Shown here: one piece after another, positions 5,035 through 6,504 of the stretch
How the letters are laid out: each line of letters begins with the position of its first letter
Position numbering within the stretch: the first letter of the stretch is position 1
Assembly: GCA_036272735.1 (NCBI GenBank)
Contig: DATAYF010000351.1
Location: forward strand, 1-6,504
Direction of reading: 5' to 3'
DNA length: 6,504 bases
Source: DATAYF01 sp036272735
Lineage (GTDB): Bacteria > Chloroflexota > Ktedonobacteria > Ktedonobacterales > Ktedonobacteraceae
Notes under the pieces: generated by a model
The model's input: only the letters and a program-made list of their open reading frames with translations
Database searches by the model: none
Told to the model about the DNA's origin: nothing
Made by a program: the position numbers and the translations under genes

Positions 5035-5043
5035 AGTAACCAA

Positions 5044-5556
5044 TTATGCTTCGAGAATGTCAACGGAGATCAGAGCGTCGCCGGGTTGGCGATCACGCTG
5101 CGGATCACGCTCACGGATAGAACGGAGCACGTCCAAACCCTTTGAGACTTTTCCAAAGACGCCATGCTTCCCGTTCAGGTGTGGTTGCGGCCCATAAGTG
5201 ATGAAGAACTGCGAACCATTAGTATTCTTGCCAGCATTCGCCATCGAAAGTATGCCCTCGCTATCGTGCTTCAGCGATAGCGCACCGGGCTCGTCGTTAA
5301 ATTTATAGCCAGGACCACCCGTGCCGGTGCCAGTGGGATCACCCCCCTGAGCCATAAAGCCACCCATAACGCGATGGAAGGTTGTGTTGTTATAGAAGCC
5401 TTCGTGGGCCAGGAAGACGAAGTTATTGACGGTGACAGGGGCCTGCGCGGCAAACAAGTCTATAGAGATATCCCCTTTGGCAGTATGCATGACTGCCGTG
5501 TACTTCTTGTTGGGGTCAATCACCTGTGCTGGTGCGGAACTATATTGCTTAGCCAA
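5044..5556 (-). CDS. ppiB: Cyclophilin-type peptidyl-prolyl cis-trans isomerase
   Basis: The enzyme isomerises X-Pro bonds during protein folding. The 170-residue product is a compact single cyclophilin domain without signal peptide or membrane segment, so probably cytosolic. Visible motifs, numbered from the TTG start: FHRVMGGFMAQGGDP (60-74) with the catalytic R62 and Q70; MANAGKNTNGSQFFITY (105-121); and LNGKHGVFGKV (127-137), where H131 replaces the Trp that gives eukaryotic enzymes high cyclosporin affinity, as is common in bacteria. A longer frame opens at a GTG at 5590-5592, but a strong GAGGAGG (5562-5568) lies inside it, 5 nt before a TTG at 5554-5556, so the TTG is preferred. It has its own promoter upstream and a large palindrome after its stop. 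Confidence 0.93.
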   Translation of the reverse strand: MAKQYSSAPAQVIDPNKKYTAVMHTAKGDISIDLFAAQAPVTVNNFVFLAHEGFYNNTTFHRVMGGFMAQGGDPTGTGTGGPGYKFNDEPGALSLKHDSEGILSMANAGKNTNGSQFFITYGPQPHLNGKHGVFGKVSKGLDVLRSIRERDPQRDRQPGDALISVDILEA

Positions 5557-5581
5557 AAGAACCTCCTCGAAATCAAACAAT

Positions 5582-5604
5582 TGGGCGACCACAAGGATCG
5601 CCCA
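5582..5604 (-). promoter_or_regulatory. 5'-leader hairpin of ppiB
   Basis: TGGGCGA and its complement TCGCCCA form a 7-bp stem, continued by 2 more G-C pairs after a one-base bulge, closing a 4-nt loop. It lies 14 bp ahead of the Shine-Dalgarno and only a few bases after the expected transcription start, where 5' stems often protect mRNA from decay. It leaves the ribosome-binding site free, so translational masking is not suggested. Confidence 0.5.
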
Positions 5605-5613
5605 TATGCTTTA

Positions 5614-5643
5614 ATTATATCACATCCCACCTCAAAACCCCAA
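5614..5643 (-). promoter_or_regulatory. Probable ppiB promoter
   Basis: On the minus strand a consensus TATAAT (5619 to 5614) is preceded, after 18 bp, by TTGGGG (5643 to 5638), a weak -35 sharing the TTG. Transcription would start near 5607, giving a leader of about 50 nt that begins with the hairpin at 5582-5604. Confidence 0.6.
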
Positions 5644-5655
5644 TAAGATCGTTTG

Positions 5656-5712
5656 TCACCCCCTATCCAACCAATCCGCACCAGAAGCCAGCCCAGCACG
5701 AATAGCCATCAA
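5656..5712 (-). other. Short open frame with a strong ribosome-binding site (18 codons), possible remnant or leader
   Basis: A GAGGAGG (5721-5727) lies 8 nt ahead of a TTG (5710-5712) that is followed at once by ATG. The frame reads MAIRAGLASGADWLDRG from the ATG and ends in TGA at 5656-5658, just before the ppiB promoter. The frame stays open upstream only to a TGA ahead of AIEEVKT, so it could equally be the last codons of a truncated gene. I recognise no family. Confidence 0.25.
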
Positions 5713-5759
5713 GGTTTTTACCTCCTCAATGGCTCATTTTAGACTACTTTCTTCCCGCC

Positions 5760-5796
5760 AGTATAGCACTTCAAAAACCGTTACATGTGCTATACT
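5760..5796. repeat. 10-bp inverted repeat next to the recombinase stop codon
   Basis: AGTATAGCAC at 5760-5769 is perfectly complementary to 5787-5796, with a 17-nt spacer. It begins immediately after the stop of the recombinase remnant, so on that strand it could be a weak terminator. The spacer is longer than the 6-8 bp of a typical tyrosine-recombinase core site, which argues against an attachment core. Confidence 0.5.
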
Positions 5797-6312
5797 TCAC
5801 TCCTTTGACTTTCCGAATGGCTTCTTCCCTTTTCGCTGAGAGCGTAATTTAATACGATTAACCGGCGCATGGTCATTATGCTGCATCATAGCGTTTCTAC
5901 TTGTAAAGCTCTTCAGATATCTTTCCGTCGTCGCTATTCTCGTATGCTCCAATTCACGCGAAAAGCTAAACAGATCACCCCCTTCATCAAGGTACATACA
6001 GGCAAACGTATGCCGGAACGTGTGAGCAGATAAACGAACCTCATCAATACCTGTCTCCGCTTTCAGTCGCCTGATGAGCGCATGCATACCACCCCGACCA
6101 AGCGGCAAACCCAAACGATTGCTACTCATCGAAAGGAACAAAGCAGATTCATCAGCATGAAGCGGGTGACGATACTTATGCACATACTTCCATAAAAGGT
6201 TACTTATCTAAGGATGAATACCTATCTGGCGTTCTTTTCGACCCTTGCCAAAAACAGAAATGTACGTTTCATGCACATCCTCAACTCGCAATAGCACGAC
6301 CTCTCTACGGCT
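5797..6312 (-). pseudogene. Tyrosine recombinase (XerC/D-like integrase), C-terminal remnant with amber stop
   Basis: Tyrosine recombinases cut and join DNA with an Arg-Lys-His-Arg-Tyr centre. Visible from the N-terminal side are REVVLLRVEDVHETYISVFG, then the beta-hairpin lysine motif GKGRKERQIGIHP. An in-frame TAG at 6208-6210 follows, then ISNLLWKYVHKYRHPLHADE in the same frame. The H-x-x-R motif is SAHTFRHTFACMYL. The final block EHTRIATTERYLKSF carries the second His and the nucleophile Tyr; GH is the usual form where EH stands here. The frame ends with a basic tail at TGA (5797-5799). The first Arg box and everything before it are missing: recognisable sequence begins near 6309. With an amber codon and no N-terminal domain, the gene is dead, although a 128-residue frame remains open from an ATG at 6181-6183. 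Confidence 0.85.
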
Positions 6313-6504
6313 TTGCTCTCTCAAGTGGCTGGTAAAGACTCCAATGTGCTCCCCGCATTTGCACGCACGCTGCACCAGCGATTGATGCCGTACTATGCGC
6401 AAGCTCCTGAACGGCTGCGCTCTATCGAGTATCCCGATTCTCCTCATGACCTCTCTGTGCGAGATTGGAAACAAGCATGGGACATGGTGGCAACATGGTT
6501 TAGT
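6313..6504 (+). CDS. Unrecognised plus-strand open frame, partial at the right edge
   Basis: The frame is open from 6295 to the window end. From about 6313 it reads as plausible protein: KDSNVLPAFARTLHQRLM, then YYAQAPERLRSIEYPDSP and DLSVRDWKQAWDMVATWF. Aromatic residues are frequent and composition is balanced, while the opposite strand gives an Arg-rich product with no recombinase features beyond about 6309. This suggests that a different gene, possibly lacking its 5' end, abuts the integrase remnant. No start codon with a ribosome-binding site is visible, and I recognise no family. It could also be chance. Confidence 0.35.
   Translation, partial: MLSQVAGKDSNVLPAFARTLHQRLMPYYAQAPERLRSIEYPDSPHDLSVRDWKQAWDMVATWFS

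Noticed and set aside
4912..5043. An extended N terminus of the NTF2-like protein from an upstream ATG at 5041-5043.
   Set aside because: The added 44 residues are encoded by the palindrome and non-conserved leader, and they overlap the region directly after the ppiB stop. The family homology begins at the ATG at 4909-4911.
5374..5646. Plus-strand open frame over the 5' end of ppiB.
   Set aside because: It is antisense to an unambiguous cyclophilin gene with its own promoter and ribosome-binding site.
5760..5796. The 10-bp inverted repeat as an integrase attachment core.
   Set aside because: The 17-nt spacer is too long for a typical tyrosine-recombinase crossover region, and no second copy is present in the window.
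2448..6210. In-frame TAG codons in both the tnpB (2448-2450) and integrase (6208-6210) reading frames, suggesting amber recoding.
   Set aside because: Both genes have other lesions (truncation, frameshift, lost N terminus), and TAG serves as the normal stop of lepB (3582-3584). Independent nonsense mutations in dying mobile genes are simpler.

Overview
The window looks like a bacterial chromosome segment in which ordinary housekeeping genes sit among decaying mobile DNA. The signal peptidase I, the cytosolic cyclophilin, the ECF sigma factor and the mix of IS630, TnpB and tyrosine-recombinase fragments would fit a large Chloroflexota genome of the Ktedonobacteria type. That placement is inference from protein flavour alone; no rRNA or other taxonomic marker is present.

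Layout. Positions 1-302 (minus) hold the N-terminal part of an ECF sigma factor that runs off the left edge. Positions 567-1774 (minus) are an IS630-family transposase in two overlapping frames. At their junction is a textbook -1 frameshift cassette: a GGGAAAC heptamer in the correct phase, a 5-nt spacer, then a perfect 12-bp stem. Positions 1838-2763 (minus) are a degraded IS200/IS605-type unit: a 59-residue ribbon-helix-helix gene overlaps the start of a tnpB that carries an amber codon, a 22-bp tandem duplication that shifts the frame, and a lost C-terminal half. A 19-bp perfect hairpin lies just upstream.

Positions 3030-4232 (plus) form a two-gene unit: signal peptidase I (lepB type), then a four-helix membrane protein of unknown function with an internal 36-bp tandem duplication and a decayed duplicate of its 3' end. 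A 23-bp perfect stem with internal T and A tracts separates this unit from the convergent minus-strand genes. Those are an NTF2/SnoaL-like protein (4396-4911) and a cyclophilin-type peptidyl-prolyl isomerase (5044-5556, TTG start), with a 49-bp near-perfect palindrome between them. On the right, 5797-6312 (minus) is the C-terminal half of a tyrosine recombinase interrupted by an amber codon, abutting an unrecognised plus-strand open frame that leaves the window.

The strongest signal is the frameshift cassette in the IS630 element. Secondary signals are the intergenic long perfect palindromes, three independent tandem duplications of 22, 36 and about 74 bp, and the overlapping RHH-tnpB pair. 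I see no CRISPR array, rRNA or tRNA, and no convincing new multi-gene system.
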